From assembly GCA_904420075.1 (NCBI GenBank), contig CAJFTX010000033.1:1-38067 (forward strand): 38,067 bases of DNA. The letters run 5' to 3'. Shown here piece after piece: positions 19,712 through 29,708 of the stretch. Every line of letters starts with the position of its first letter. Position 1 is the stretch's first letter. Source of the stretch: an uncultured Clostridia bacterium (lineage in GTDB: Bacteria; Bacillota; Clostridia; Oscillospirales; Feifaniaceae). Below the pieces are notes generated by a model. It was not told the DNA's origin, ran no database searches, and worked only from the letters and a program-made list of their open reading frames with translations. The position numbers and the translations under genes are program-made.

Positions 19712-20827
19712 CTAGTTTTTCAGCCCGCGCCCCACCAGAAGCGCGCGCCAGAATCTCCTCGCGGCCGACTCCAGAAGCTCGCCCGTGCGCGCCATTGACT
19801 CCGCAAGGGTCATCGGCCGGTCCCCGATCGGCAGCAGCACCGAGACCCCCGCCTCGTAGAGACGCTCCGCTCCCTCTCCGAGGCCGCCCGCAAAGACGGC
19901 GACGGGAATTTCTCCCGCCCGCTTTAAAATGCCGCTGACCACCTTGCCGCTCGCGGACTGGCCGTCCGCCCGGCCCTCGCCGGTCAGAATGAGGTCCGCC
20001 CCCTCGCAGCGCCGCTCAAACTCGCAGAGATCGAGCACCGCGTCAATCCCGGAGCGCAGCTCCGCCCCGCAGAACGCCATCAGCGCAAATCCAAGGCCGC
20101 CCGCCGCCCCCGCGCCAGGCCGATCCTGAGCGTCTCCTCCCGCCACCTCCGCGAGGTTAGAAAGCGCCGCGTCGAGCGCCGGAAGGTCCGCCGCCCCCTT
20201 CTGCGGGCCGTAGACATAGGTCGCCCCCTCGGGGCCGCAGAGCGGATTTACAACATCGCACATCGCGGTGATCTTTACTCCGCTTAGCAGTTTTCGCAGA
20301 GATTCAAGCTCCACCCGCACCGTCTGCTCGGCGCAGCGCGCGCCAAAGCCCGCGTCCCTCCCGTCGGCGGTGAGAAACCGCGCGCCGAGCGCCCGGCACA
20401 TCCCGGTGCCACCGTCGTTTGTCGCGCTGCCGCCGATTCCGAGTAAAATCTCCTTCGCCCCCCGGCGCACCGCCTCGGCGATCAGCTCGCCGGTGCCGTA
20501 GCTCGTCGTCCGCCAGACGTCCCGCTCCTCCTCAGAGAGCAACGGCAGCCCCGAGGCCGCGGCCATCTCGATGACCGCCCGCTCCCCCGCGAGCAGAAAG
20601 GAGGCCTCGATCTCGCGCATCAGCGGGTCGTGCACCGTAGCGGTGACAAGCTCCCCGCCGAACGCGCGGCGCACCGCCTCCACCGTCCCCTCGCCGCCGT
20701 CCGCCACCGGCAGCAGCACCGTCTCAATCTCCGGCGACTCCCGCCGGATGCCGCGCGCAATCGCCTCCGCCACCTCGGGCGCCTGGAGGCTCCCTTTGAA
20801 TGAGTCGGGCGCTATGACGACCTTCAT
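19712..20827 (-). CDS. glxK: Glycerate kinase (GlxK/GarK type)
   Basis: The 371-residue protein belongs to glycerate kinase type I, which phosphorylates D-glycerate to 2-phosphoglycerate. The family signature is present: start MKVVIAPDSFKGSL, LPVADGGEGTVEA near residue 40, GIGGSATNDGGTGM near residue 130, and LTGEGRADGQSASGKV near residue 280. The ATG has AAGGGGGAGAG upstream. It is 13 bases after the HAD phosphatase gene and ends the salvage cluster, so the phosphatase may supply or drain a related three-carbon acid; this is inference. Confidence 0.95.
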   Translation of the reverse strand: MKVVIAPDSFKGSLQAPEVAEAIARGIRRESPEIETVLLPVADGGEGTVEAVRRAFGGELVTATVHDPLMREIEASFLLAGERAVIEMAAASGLPLLSEEERDVWRTTSYGTGELIAEAVRRGAKEILLGIGGSATNDGGTGMCRALGARFLTADGRDAGFGARCAEQTVRVELESLRKLLSGVKITAMCDVVNPLCGPEGATYVYGPQKGAADLPALDAALSNLAEVAGGDAQDRPGAGAAGGLGFALMAFCGAELRSGIDAVLDLCEFERRCEGADLILTGEGRADGQSASGKVVSGILKRAGEIPVAVFAGGLGEGAERLYEAGVSVLLPIGDRPMTLAESMARTGELLESAARRFWRALLVGRGLKN

Positions 20828-20840
20828 CGCTCTCTCCCCC

Positions 20841-21488
20841 TTAAAACAGGCTTAAAATTTCATCTGGCTCCGCCACAATGTGGGTCGCGCCGGCCGCCTC
20901 GAGCTCCGCGCGGTCGCGGAAACCCCAGAGCACGCCGCAGGAGTCCATTCCGGCGTTACGCGCCGTCTCGATGTCGAATTTCGAGTCTCCGATGAAGAGC
21001 ACCTCCTTCGGAGCCACACCAAACTCCGCCGCGAGCGCCAGCGGCGCCTCCGGCGCGGGCTTGCGCGGCACGCCGGGCCGCACCCCGTACACCGCGGCAA
21101 ACCGCCCCGGGAAGAACTCCCGCGCCAGCTTCTTGGTGTCCGGATCGTCCTTATTCGAGAGCACCGCGAGCTGTACGCCGCGCGCGGCGAGCGCTTCTAA
21201 AAGCTCGGAGATGCCCGCATAGGGAGCGGTGAGCCCGTCGATGTGCTCCTTGTAGTAACCGCCGTAAATTCCCCGCAGCTTCTCCACCGTCTCCGCGTCC
21301 CTGTGCCCCTCGGGGAGAATGCGCTCCATCAGGCGCACCACCCCCTCGCCCACAAAGTAGCGGTACTCCGGCACCGAATAGCCCGGAAAGCCGAGCGCCG
21401 CGAGCGCGTGATTCCCGGCCGCCGCGATGTCCGGCAGGGTGTTGCACAGCGTACCGTCAAAGTCAAAAATCGCCGCTTTATAGTTCAT
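20841..21488 (-). CDS. HAD hydrolase, phosphoglycolate-phosphatase-like
   Basis: The 215-residue protein is a HAD subfamily IA phosphatase. Motif I FDFDGTLCNT carries the nucleophile and acid/base aspartates, motif II is the LSNKDD serine, motif III lysine is in RKPAPE and motif IV is FIGDSKFDIETA. A helical cap lies between motifs I and II. It resembles Gph/PgmB-like enzymes; the substrate cannot be assigned. The ATG overlaps the stop of the YfbR-like gene by four bases (ATGA). Confidence 0.9.
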   Translation of the reverse strand: MNYKAAIFDFDGTLCNTLPDIAAAGNHALAALGFPGYSVPEYRYFVGEGVVRLMERILPEGHRDAETVEKLRGIYGGYYKEHIDGLTAPYAGISELLEALAARGVQLAVLSNKDDPDTKKLAREFFPGRFAAVYGVRPGVPRKPAPEAPLALAAEFGVAPKEVLFIGDSKFDIETARNAGMDSCGVLWGFRDRAELEAAGATHIVAEPDEILSLF

Positions 21489-22072
21489 CTCGTCTCCCCC
21501 TGTAGTTCGTCAAGCGTCAGATCGAAGCTGTCCCCAAAATAGGAGAGGAAGAAGTCGATCTCCGGCAGCCCCATCTCCAGAAGCGCCGCGCGGGTCGCCT
21601 CAGCCGCCGAGCGAAACTCCCCGTTGCCCGCGCCCAGCTCCTCCATGCATTTAAAGTAGGCCGAGAGCTTGTCGGCCGCCTTCACAAGGCGTGCCGTCTC
21701 CGCGTCCGGGAAGAACGCCTGCTCAAAGCTGCCACGCAGCTCCTCCGGCAGCATCGTAAGCAGCTTCCGGTTCGCGATCTGCTCCACCTTTTTATATTCG
21801 TCCTTGATGTACGGATTGTCGTACTTCACCGGGGTCGGCAGATCCCCCGTCAGGATCTCGCTCACGTCGTGGTAGAGAGCCGCCTCCGCCACCCGCGCGG
21901 GGTCCACATTGCCGCCGAACTTCTCATTCTTAATAACTGCGAGTCCGTGGGCGAACATCGCCACCTGCAAGGTGTGCTCCGCTACGTTCTCCGCGCTCGC
22001 GTTGCGCATCAGCCCCCAGCGCCTGATGTATTTCATCCGCGAGAGCAGCGCAAAAAAGTGACTCTTCTCCAT
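21485..22072 (-). CDS. YfbR-like 5'-deoxynucleotidase (HD domain)
   Basis: The 195-residue HD-domain protein resembles YfbR, which dephosphorylates deoxyribonucleoside 5'-monophosphates. It has RRWGLMRN near residue 17, ENVAEHTLQVA with the first metal histidine, ALYHDVSEILTGDLPTPVKYDNP with the HD pair, and a KAADKLSAY aspartate near residue 133. The ATG directly abuts the uridine phosphorylase stop (TAGATG). With uridine phosphorylase downstream in the pathway, it fits nucleotide-to-nucleoside-to-base salvage. Confidence 0.92.
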   Translation of the reverse strand: MEKSHFFALLSRMKYIRRWGLMRNASAENVAEHTLQVAMFAHGLAVIKNEKFGGNVDPARVAEAALYHDVSEILTGDLPTPVKYDNPYIKDEYKKVEQIANRKLLTMLPEELRGSFEQAFFPDAETARLVKAADKLSAYFKCMEELGAGNGEFRSAAEATRAALLEMGLPEIDFFLSYFGDSFDLTLDELQGETR

Positions 22073-22837
22073 CTATCCTCTGTCCTCTTCGATCAGTTTT
22101 CGGATCGCCTGTACCGCGACCCGTACGGCGAGATCGGTGTCGTGCACCGGCGTATTGCTAAGCCCCGCGGCCTCCCGCTCCTGGTTCCACACGCAGAGGA
22201 AACAGGCCCCCGCCCGCAGTCCGAGCGCCGCCGCCGTCACAAAGAGGGCCGCGCTCTCCATCTCGCTTGCGAGCACGCCGAGCCGCTTCCACGCCTCCCA
22301 CTTCTCCACAAGCTCAGCCGCGACCGGCATCCGCCCGGGCTCGTGCTCGCCGTAGAAGCTGTCCTTGCTCTGCACCACGCCGAGGTGACGCCTGGGCGCA
22401 AGCTCCGCCGCCGCATTCTCGAGCGCGCGCAGCACCGCAAAGTTTGGCACCGCCGGATACTCCACCGGCGCGTAGTGCAGCGTCGTCCCCTCCTGCCGCA
22501 CAGAGCCTGTGGCGACGATAATATCCCCCGCCTCGACGTCGAGCGGGATGCCACCGCAGGTGCCGATCCGGACCAGCGTGTCCGCTCCCGCGAGCTTCAG
22601 CTCCTCCACGGCGATCGCCGCCGAGGGGCCTCCGATACCGGTGGAGGTGACGCTCACCCGCTCGCCTCCGAGCGTCCCCGTATAGGTGACATACTCGCGG
22701 TTCTCCGCCACCTTCACCGGGTGTTCGAGATACCGGGCGATCTTCTCGCACCGCCCCGGATCGCCCGGCAGGATGACATACCGTCCGACCTCGCCCGGCC
22801 GCAGATCCAGATGATAGAGCTTCTCCTCATTGAACAT
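22073..22837 (-). CDS. udp: Uridine phosphorylase
   Basis: The 254-residue protein belongs to the PNP/UDP family, which splits uridine by phosphorolysis into uracil and ribose-1-phosphate. The phosphate-binding [13 protein letters not shown], the [17 protein letters not shown] segment, RIGTCGG, and the purine/pyrimidine specificity region [14 protein letters not shown] are present. The length is that of Udp. The ATG at 22837 has AAGGAGGC upstream. It is the first gene of the cluster udp-yfbR-HAD-glxK; a -35-like TTGACA lies upstream. Purine nucleoside phosphorylase activity is the main alternative. Confidence 0.9.
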   Translation of the reverse strand: MFNEEKLYHLDLRPGEVGRYVILPGDPGRCEKIARYLEHPVKVAENREYVTYTGTLGGERVSVTSTGIGGPSAAIAVEELKLAGADTLVRIGTCGGIPLDVEAGDIIVATGSVRQEGTTLHYAPVEYPAVPNFAVLRALENAAAELAPRRHLGVVQSKDSFYGEHEPGRMPVAAELVEKWEAWKRLGVLASEMESAALFVTAAALGLRAGACFLCVWNQEREAAGLSNTPVHDTDLAVRVAVQAIRKLIEEDRG

Positions 22838-22873
22838 ATCGCCGCCTCCTTCTCCGCCCGCCTCCGGGCAGTT

Positions 22874-22904
22874 CTATCACGACTACAAAAGCCGCTGCTG
22901 TCAA
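22874..22904 (-). promoter_or_regulatory. Possible promoter of the udp cluster
   Basis: A perfect TTGACA (22899-22904) is followed by only a weak -10 (TGATAG at 22874-22879, 19-base spacing). The remaining 22838-23087 spacer shows no reading frame with a ribosome site. Confidence 0.35.
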
Positions 22905-23087
22905 ACACGGGGCAGAGCGCGCCCGCCGCCTCTCAAAAGCGGTCTCCCGCTCCGCGCCCGCAGATACGCCCCGCTCTGCTTTTACTACAGAGCTCCCAAT
23001 TCCGGCAGCTAATCGGACGGCGCCCAGAAAGGCCCCTTCTCAGTCTCCGCCCGCTGTTGCAACCCGGATCGCTCTCAAAGCCGCCGC

Positions 23088-23639
23088 TCAGCCCGCCTTT
23101 TTCTTCTCAAAGAGCGGCAGTTTCTCCACCTTGCCGTAGAGCAGCGCCGCCGCCCCGCAGCCGAGCAGCGTCGAGACCACGTGCGGCGCGCCGAGCATAT
23201 AGTCGACGCTCTTCAAAAATGCCTCATCTCCGCCGGAGAGCGGCAGCGCAATCTGCAGCGCCACAAGCCACGCCACCATAAATTTGCAGAAGAGCGGCGC
23301 CGCGATGCGGATGCGCACATCCTCCTTCTTCATCCGGGTGGTCATCAGCGCCATCGTCGCCGCCGCGAGCAGCAGTGAGATAAGCAGAGGCAGATTCACA
23401 AGATAGCCCGAGAGATAGGCCGTCGCCAGCGTGAGCGCCGCCACACCCGTCGCAAAGAGGCCTCCGACTCTGGCCGCCGCCCAGAAGAGCAGCGCGCTCC
23501 ACAGAATGTCGCAGACAAAATAGGAGAGAAGCAGATTTCCAATCCGCACCTCGCTCCAGAAGAAGGTGAGCCCCACGCAGAGCGGCGCCGCCACGAGCAG
23601 CAGCAGCACCTCGAGCGGACGTATCCTCTTTTCATTCAT
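23088..23639 (-). CDS. Hypothetical polytopic membrane protein
   Basis: The 183-residue protein has five or six predicted membrane segments: about residues 10-28, 32-52, 55-80, 80-98, 112-135 and 147-168. It has short charged loops and a basic tail ending EKKKAG. I do not recognise the family. Its size and topology resemble small S-component-like membrane proteins, but there is no specific motif. The ATG overlaps the deacetylase stop (ATGA), so it is translated with that gene, suggesting a partner in the envelope rather than an independent transporter. Confidence 0.75.
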   Translation of the reverse strand: MNEKRIRPLEVLLLLVAAPLCVGLTFFWSEVRIGNLLLSYFVCDILWSALLFWAAARVGGLFATGVAALTLATAYLSGYLVNLPLLISLLLAAATMALMTTRMKKEDVRIRIAAPLFCKFMVAWLVALQIALPLSGGDEAFLKSVDYMLGAPHVVSTLLGCGAAALLYGKVEKLPLFEKKKAG

Positions 23640-24961
23640 GCGAGTTCCTCCGCGACGGCCGTCACGATCTCCGTCCTGCTGGTCCCCACATCTCTTCCAA
23701 ACGCGGCTCTGAGTTCCGCCGCCGTCACCTGTTCATCGGGCGCAAACTTTCCGTCCCGCAGCGCGAGCCTGCCGGACTCCACCGCGGCCTTCGCCGCCAG
23801 CGAATAGGGGTGCGCGAGCGGCAGATCGGAAAACACCTTGCCCCGCTCGCCGCCGCAGAGCCGCTCGACCCGCTCGCACGCCAGCTCTCTCCCGGAGAGG
23901 AACATCGCGAGCTCCCCGCGGGTGACCGGCTTTGCGGCGCGGAAGCTGTTGTCGTCAAAGAGCACCGGCCGCCCCGCGCGCAGGCAGCGCAAAATTGCCG
24001 GATAAAATTCCTCCTCCGGGCCGACGTCGCCCACCTCGCAGAGGGCGAGCAGCTCCGAGACCGGCACCACTTCGTAGCCGTACTTTGAAAGCAGCTCGAG
24101 CTGGTCGCGCAGCCCGTCGGCCACCGGGCTGCGGTGGGCCATGTTGTACCCGTCCTTCTGGAAAATGATCTGTCCCGCAAGGGTGTCCGGGTCCCTCTCA
24201 AGCGCCGCCGCGAGCGGAGCGCTCATCAGCCGCACCTCCTCCTCATACCCCGCGGCGGAGGGCAGCCAGCCGGCCCCGTCGAAGGAGGCCGCCATATACT
24301 GGTAGCCGGTCGCGGTATACGCGTCGTAGGAGGTGAGCGCGTCATCGATCCGGTCAACGTAGTGCGGCGGGCGGGAGAGGGTCATTGAGACACCGTACTT
24401 CTCCTCGATCAGCCGGTGCAGGCGCAAAAGGTCCTCGGTCACCGCGCCAAAGTTCTCGTGGTGCTGGCGCGCGCCGTAGACGAACCGCTGCCGGCCCATC
24501 AGGCGGTGGAGATACCCGTGGTTCGAGAGCTCATGCCCCTCGGCGAGAATACGCTCGATCTGCTCCGGGCAGTTGACCGCCCCGCCGAAGCTGTCCTTGC
24601 CAAAGTCGGGATAGTGATCGAACTTCACCCCGCCCCAGGCGGGCGTCCCGTCCTTGCCGCAGGTGTCGGGGTAGTTCGCGCTCGTATCACCCACCACGTC
24701 GAAGGTCCCGCGCGCGCCGTACTCCTTCATGATGTCCAAAATCACGTCGGTCAGCGCCCGCTCGCCGAAATGGTCGGGGTTCGCGGGCAGCAGGCAGGGC
24801 CCGTCGTCGAAGGTCATGGCCACCACCCGGCGGGCGAGCTTCACCCGCTCGATCCGGCGGGTCACCGAGAGGTGCGACTTCCGGCTTCCGCCCTTCACAA
24901 TCCGTTTTAATGTCCGCTTCCCGGCCTTTGCCGCCTTAATGAGTATCGTCAACAAAAACAC
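23636..24961 (-). CDS. Polysaccharide deacetylase with C-terminal SLH-like region
   Basis: The 441-residue protein has a NodB (carbohydrate esterase 4) domain: the TFDDGP motif at 50-55, GARGTFDVVG at 82-91, the metal histidine motif HELSNHGYLHR at 143-153, and RPPHY near 197-201. A roughly 50-residue insert (DTSANYPDTCGKD to FGGAVN) separates motifs 1 and 2, larger than normal. After the catalytic domain, residues about 335-425 carry SLH-like pieces (VTRGELAMFLSG, VFSDLPLAHPYSLAAKAAVESG, VTAAELRAAF). There is no clear signal peptide, but the N-terminus begins with a short hydrophobic stretch. The start is GTG at 24961 with GAGAGAGG upstream, 26 bases inside the PHP gene. It probably deacetylates a cell-wall glycan; the substrate is unknown. 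Confidence 0.88.
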   Translation of the reverse strand: MFLLTILIKAAKAGKRTLKRIVKGGSRKSHLSVTRRIERVKLARRVVAMTFDDGPCLLPANPDHFGERALTDVILDIMKEYGARGTFDVVGDTSANYPDTCGKDGTPAWGGVKFDHYPDFGKDSFGGAVNCPEQIERILAEGHELSNHGYLHRLMGRQRFVYGARQHHENFGAVTEDLLRLHRLIEEKYGVSMTLSRPPHYVDRIDDALTSYDAYTATGYQYMAASFDGAGWLPSAAGYEEEVRLMSAPLAAALERDPDTLAGQIIFQKDGYNMAHRSPVADGLRDQLELLSKYGYEVVPVSELLALCEVGDVGPEEEFYPAILRCLRAGRPVLFDDNSFRAAKPVTRGELAMFLSGRELACERVERLCGGERGKVFSDLPLAHPYSLAAKAAVESGRLALRDGKFAPDEQVTAAELRAAFGRDVGTSRTEIVTAVAEELA

Positions 24962-25760
24962 CCTCTCTCACAAAATAGCGCCCCTGATTTCCGCGCACAA
25001 GGCCGATGCGCTTCAGAAGATCGAGCCCCCATGCGCCGATCAGATAGAGCACCGCCTTCGGATACCGCCGAAAGGCCCGCTTCTTCTTCCACTTGGTGAA
25101 GGCCGACCGCGCGCAGTGCAGTACCTTTGCGTTTCTGCCCCACACGGTCCCCTTTTTTTCGAGCAGCGCCCGGCGCACCTCCTCAAGGGTCAGCTCCTCC
25201 ACCTCGAGCGTCAGCCGCGCATTGCCGAGCTCGGGGGCGGTGTGGCTGTCGCTCCCCGCGGTGAAAAAGAGGCCGAGCTCCGCCGCCGCCCGGCAGGCCT
25301 TCTCGTTTGCGTCATGGTTGAACTTCGCCGCGGCCCGGCCATTGAACACCTCAATGCCGTCCACCCGGTCGAAGATATCCCGCTCCGCCCCGGTGCGCGC
25401 CTTCGACTTGAAGGGGTGGGCGAACACCGCGAGCCCCCCGCAGGCGTGAATTCCGTCGATCACCCGGTCAAACTCGAAGTGAAAGTCGTCGAGCGGCCGG
25501 AGATACTCCTTTGGGAGCTCCCGCGTAAGAAAGAGGGCGAGAATATGTCCGAGCTCGGTCGCATACTCCACGCTCGGGATGATGAGCACCCCGGTGTCTC
25601 CGAGCGCCATCGCCTCCTTTGAACCGGCAAAGGTGTTGTGGTCGGAGATGGCGATCGCCGAGAGCCCCCGCTCCTTCGCGATGCGGACCATCTCCGCGGG
25701 CGGCAGCCGCCCGTCGAGCGAATGCTCCGAGTGCATATGAAAGTCACAGTCGATTCTCAA
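24936..25760 (-). CDS. PHP-domain metal-dependent phosphoesterase
   Basis: The 274-residue protein has the PHP metal-site motifs in order: HMHSEHS (8-14), AISDHNT (about 38-44), a glutamate in VEYATELGH, AVFAHPF near 110, and AGSDSHTAPELGN near 165. It resembles YciV/TrpH-like phosphoesterases (nucleotide or oligonucleotide hydrolases). The last 75 residues are basic and not part of the PHP fold. The start is TTG overlapping the ATP-grasp stop (TTGA), a tight coupling. The context with an ATP-grasp and a glycan deacetylase suggests a specialised rather than housekeeping role. Confidence 0.88.
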   Translation of the reverse strand: MRIDCDFHMHSEHSLDGRLPPAEMVRIAKERGLSAIAISDHNTFAGSKEAMALGDTGVLIIPSVEYATELGHILALFLTRELPKEYLRPLDDFHFEFDRVIDGIHACGGLAVFAHPFKSKARTGAERDIFDRVDGIEVFNGRAAAKFNHDANEKACRAAAELGLFFTAGSDSHTAPELGNARLTLEVEELTLEEVRRALLEKKGTVWGRNAKVLHCARSAFTKWKKKRAFRRYPKAVLYLIGAWGLDLLKRIGLVRGNQGRYFVREGVFVDDTH

Positions 25761-26887
25761 ACCTTTTTTCTCCTCTCCAGCAGACTCCGCAGATAGAATT
25801 TGTTCACCGGGTCCCCCTTCTCAAAAACGCCGTCCTTCACCTTCCGGCGGAAGAGGTCGCTAAGCGCCCGCCACCCTCTCCGGTCCCCCGCGCGCAGATA
25901 CCGCACGGCGCCGAGCAAGTCGCTTACAAGATAGCGCATCGTGACCCCCAGCTGATACCGCGGCTTTGAGAGCGGGATGGGCATCCCCTCGCCCGCCGCG
26001 GCTTTGATCCACGCCTCGGTAAAGCCCGACCCCGCCGCCCTCGTGAGCGGATAGGTGCCCCAGACTCTGGGATTCACCTCGAGGAAGGTCTCCCCCTTGA
26101 ACTCCACCATCGCCGGACCGACAAAGCCCACGCCGCGCAGCAGCTCGCGCGCCTTTGTCACCTGTTCCGGCAGAAAGACGCTCTCGCAGCAGGTGGAGGG
26201 GCCACCGGTCGGCACGCTCTCGCGAATCCGCCGGTGACAGACGAAGCTCCCGACCCCGCCGCCCGGCAGCATCAGAAGCGAGACGCCGAAGCCGTCCCCC
26301 TCCACATAGCGCTGCACCAGCGTCTCCCCCCGCGCCTCAAAGGCGGGGTAGCACTCGAGAAACGCCGCCCGGTCCCGCACGATGCGGTATCGCTCGGCCG
26401 CCTCGAGCCCGAGCGCCTCCCCGCAGACATACTTGAGCACACAGGGGTAGGGCGCCCGCGCCGCGAGCATCTCCACCGTCTCCCCGTCCCCGCGGCGCAG
26501 CTCCTCCGGGACGGAGAGCCCCGCCCGCTGCGCCTCCGCGCGGATGCGCTCCTTGTCGTTGCAGAGGGCGAGCGTCTCCGCCTCCGGGCAGAGCATCCGG
26601 CAGACCGCGCGGAACTCCTCCCGCCGCTCCGCCACCAGCCGCAGCGTCTCCGCTCCGCACGGGAGCAGCACCGGCGGCTCGTCATAGCTCCCAAGCAGCC
26701 GCAAAAGCTCCTCCCCATACCGCTCGGCGGAGAGCAGCACATCCCGGTGCTTGCCGCCCGCGAAGAAGCAGAGCGGCGGCTCCCCGTCGTCCTTCTGCAC
26801 CAGGGTCACCCGGTGTCCGGCGTCCAGCGCCTCGCGCAGCACCGCGAGGGTCATCCGATATTTTGCGTCGGTGATTACAACTTCGAT
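25757..26887 (-). CDS. ATP-grasp protein, apparent ATC start
   Basis: The protein (376 residues from the proposed start) is an ATP-grasp ligase related to carbamoyl-phosphate-synthase large-subunit-like proteins. The ATP-binding lysine is in PCVLKYVCGEAL, the second strand is TLVQRYVEGDGFGVSLL, and the metal-binding end is MVEFKGETFLEVNPRVWGTYPL. The first ATG in frame (26852-26854) would cut off a pre-ATP-grasp beta strand, EVVITDAKYR, encoded just upstream. No ATG, GTG or TTG exists between the tatD stop and that ATG, but an ATC at 26885-26887 lies 8 bases after AAGGGG. I therefore infer initiation at ATC. The substrate is unknown; the role may be in a peptide or glycan modification. Confidence 0.78.
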   Translation of the reverse strand: MEVVITDAKYRMTLAVLREALDAGHRVTLVQKDDGEPPLCFFAGGKHRDVLLSAERYGEELLRLLGSYDEPPVLLPCGAETLRLVAERREEFRAVCRMLCPEAETLALCNDKERIRAEAQRAGLSVPEELRRGDGETVEMLAARAPYPCVLKYVCGEALGLEAAERYRIVRDRAAFLECYPAFEARGETLVQRYVEGDGFGVSLLMLPGGGVGSFVCHRRIRESVPTGGPSTCCESVFLPEQVTKARELLRGVGFVGPAMVEFKGETFLEVNPRVWGTYPLTRAAGSGFTEAWIKAAAGEGMPIPLSKPRYQLGVTMRYLVSDLLGAVRYLRAGDRRGWRALSDLFRRKVKDGVFEKGDPVNKFYLRSLLERRKKV

Positions 26888-26899
26888 CGTTCTCGCCCC

Positions 26900-27658
26900 T
26901 TAAATTCGAAATAGTTTTCGCGCGTTGCACATCGTGATGTGCGCGCACTCCTCCGGTGAGATCCCCTTCACCTCCGCCAGCTTCTCGCAGGTGTACCGCA
27001 CGAGCGAGGAGTCGTTCCGGCTCCCCCGGCGGGGCTCCGGCGCGAGATAGGGCGCGTCCGTCTCAATCAGCAGCCGGTCGAGCGGCACCGCCTCCGCGGC
27101 GCGCACCGTTTTCTTTGCATTTTTGAAGGTGAGCACCCCCGAAAAGGAGATGTAAAACCCGAGCTTCAGATACTGCTCGGCGAGCTCCGCGCTGCCCGAG
27201 AAGCAGTGCATCACCCCGAAGGGACGCACCCGCTCTATGATCTCATAGGTGTCGGCATGGGCGTCCCGGTCGTGCACGATCACCGGCAGCTCGAGCTCTT
27301 TTGCCAGCTCGCACTGCCGCTCGAACCAGACCTTCTGGGTCTCCCGGTCGTAGTTCTCATAGTGGTAATCAAGGCCCACTTCCCCGATCGCGACGCACTT
27401 CTCGTGCGCCGAGAGCTCCCGGATCTCCTCAAGCGCGGAGAGTGAAAACGCCCCGCAGTCCTGCGGGTGAATTCCCGCCGCCGCATAGATATAGTCGTAT
27501 CTCTCCGCGAGCGCGAGCGAGTATCTCGTCTGTTCCACCGTGGAGGGACAGGTGACGACGCCCACAATCCCCTCCCCGGGGAGCCGCCGGAGCAGCTCCT
27601 CCCGGTCGGGGTCGAACGCCTCGTCATAGTAGTGCGCGTGCGAGTCAAAAAGCTTCAT
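26900..27658 (-). CDS. TatD family metal-dependent DNase
   Basis: The 252-residue amidohydrolase-fold protein has the TatD metal ligands: FDSHAHY (4-10), AIGEVGLDYHY near 91-101, VIVHDRDAH, MHCFSGS near 150 and LIETDAPYLAP near 197. Family members are Mg-dependent 3'-5' exonucleases involved in DNA damage or apoptosis-like DNA degradation. The ATG lies one base after the metG stop and depends on a ribosome site inside the metG end. The pair metG-tatD is a conserved arrangement in Firmicutes. Confidence 0.93.
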   Translation of the reverse strand: MKLFDSHAHYYDEAFDPDREELLRRLPGEGIVGVVTCPSTVEQTRYSLALAERYDYIYAAAGIHPQDCGAFSLSALEEIRELSAHEKCVAIGEVGLDYHYENYDRETQKVWFERQCELAKELELPVIVHDRDAHADTYEIIERVRPFGVMHCFSGSAELAEQYLKLGFYISFSGVLTFKNAKKTVRAAEAVPLDRLLIETDAPYLAPEPRRGSRNDSSLVRYTCEKLAEVKGISPEECAHITMCNARKLFRI

Positions 27659-27659
27659 T

Positions 27660-29702
<2,043 letters not shown>

Positions 29703-29708
29703 TTACTT

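Noticed and set aside
18516-19715. Plus-strand 399-codon frame opposite pcrA
   Set aside because: Antisense of PcrA helicase motifs; no ribosome site or domain.
21869-23281. Plus-strand 470-codon frame opposite udp and beyond
   Set aside because: Antisense of udp and the membrane-protein gene; its tail is low-complexity Arg/Pro/Ser with no known motif.
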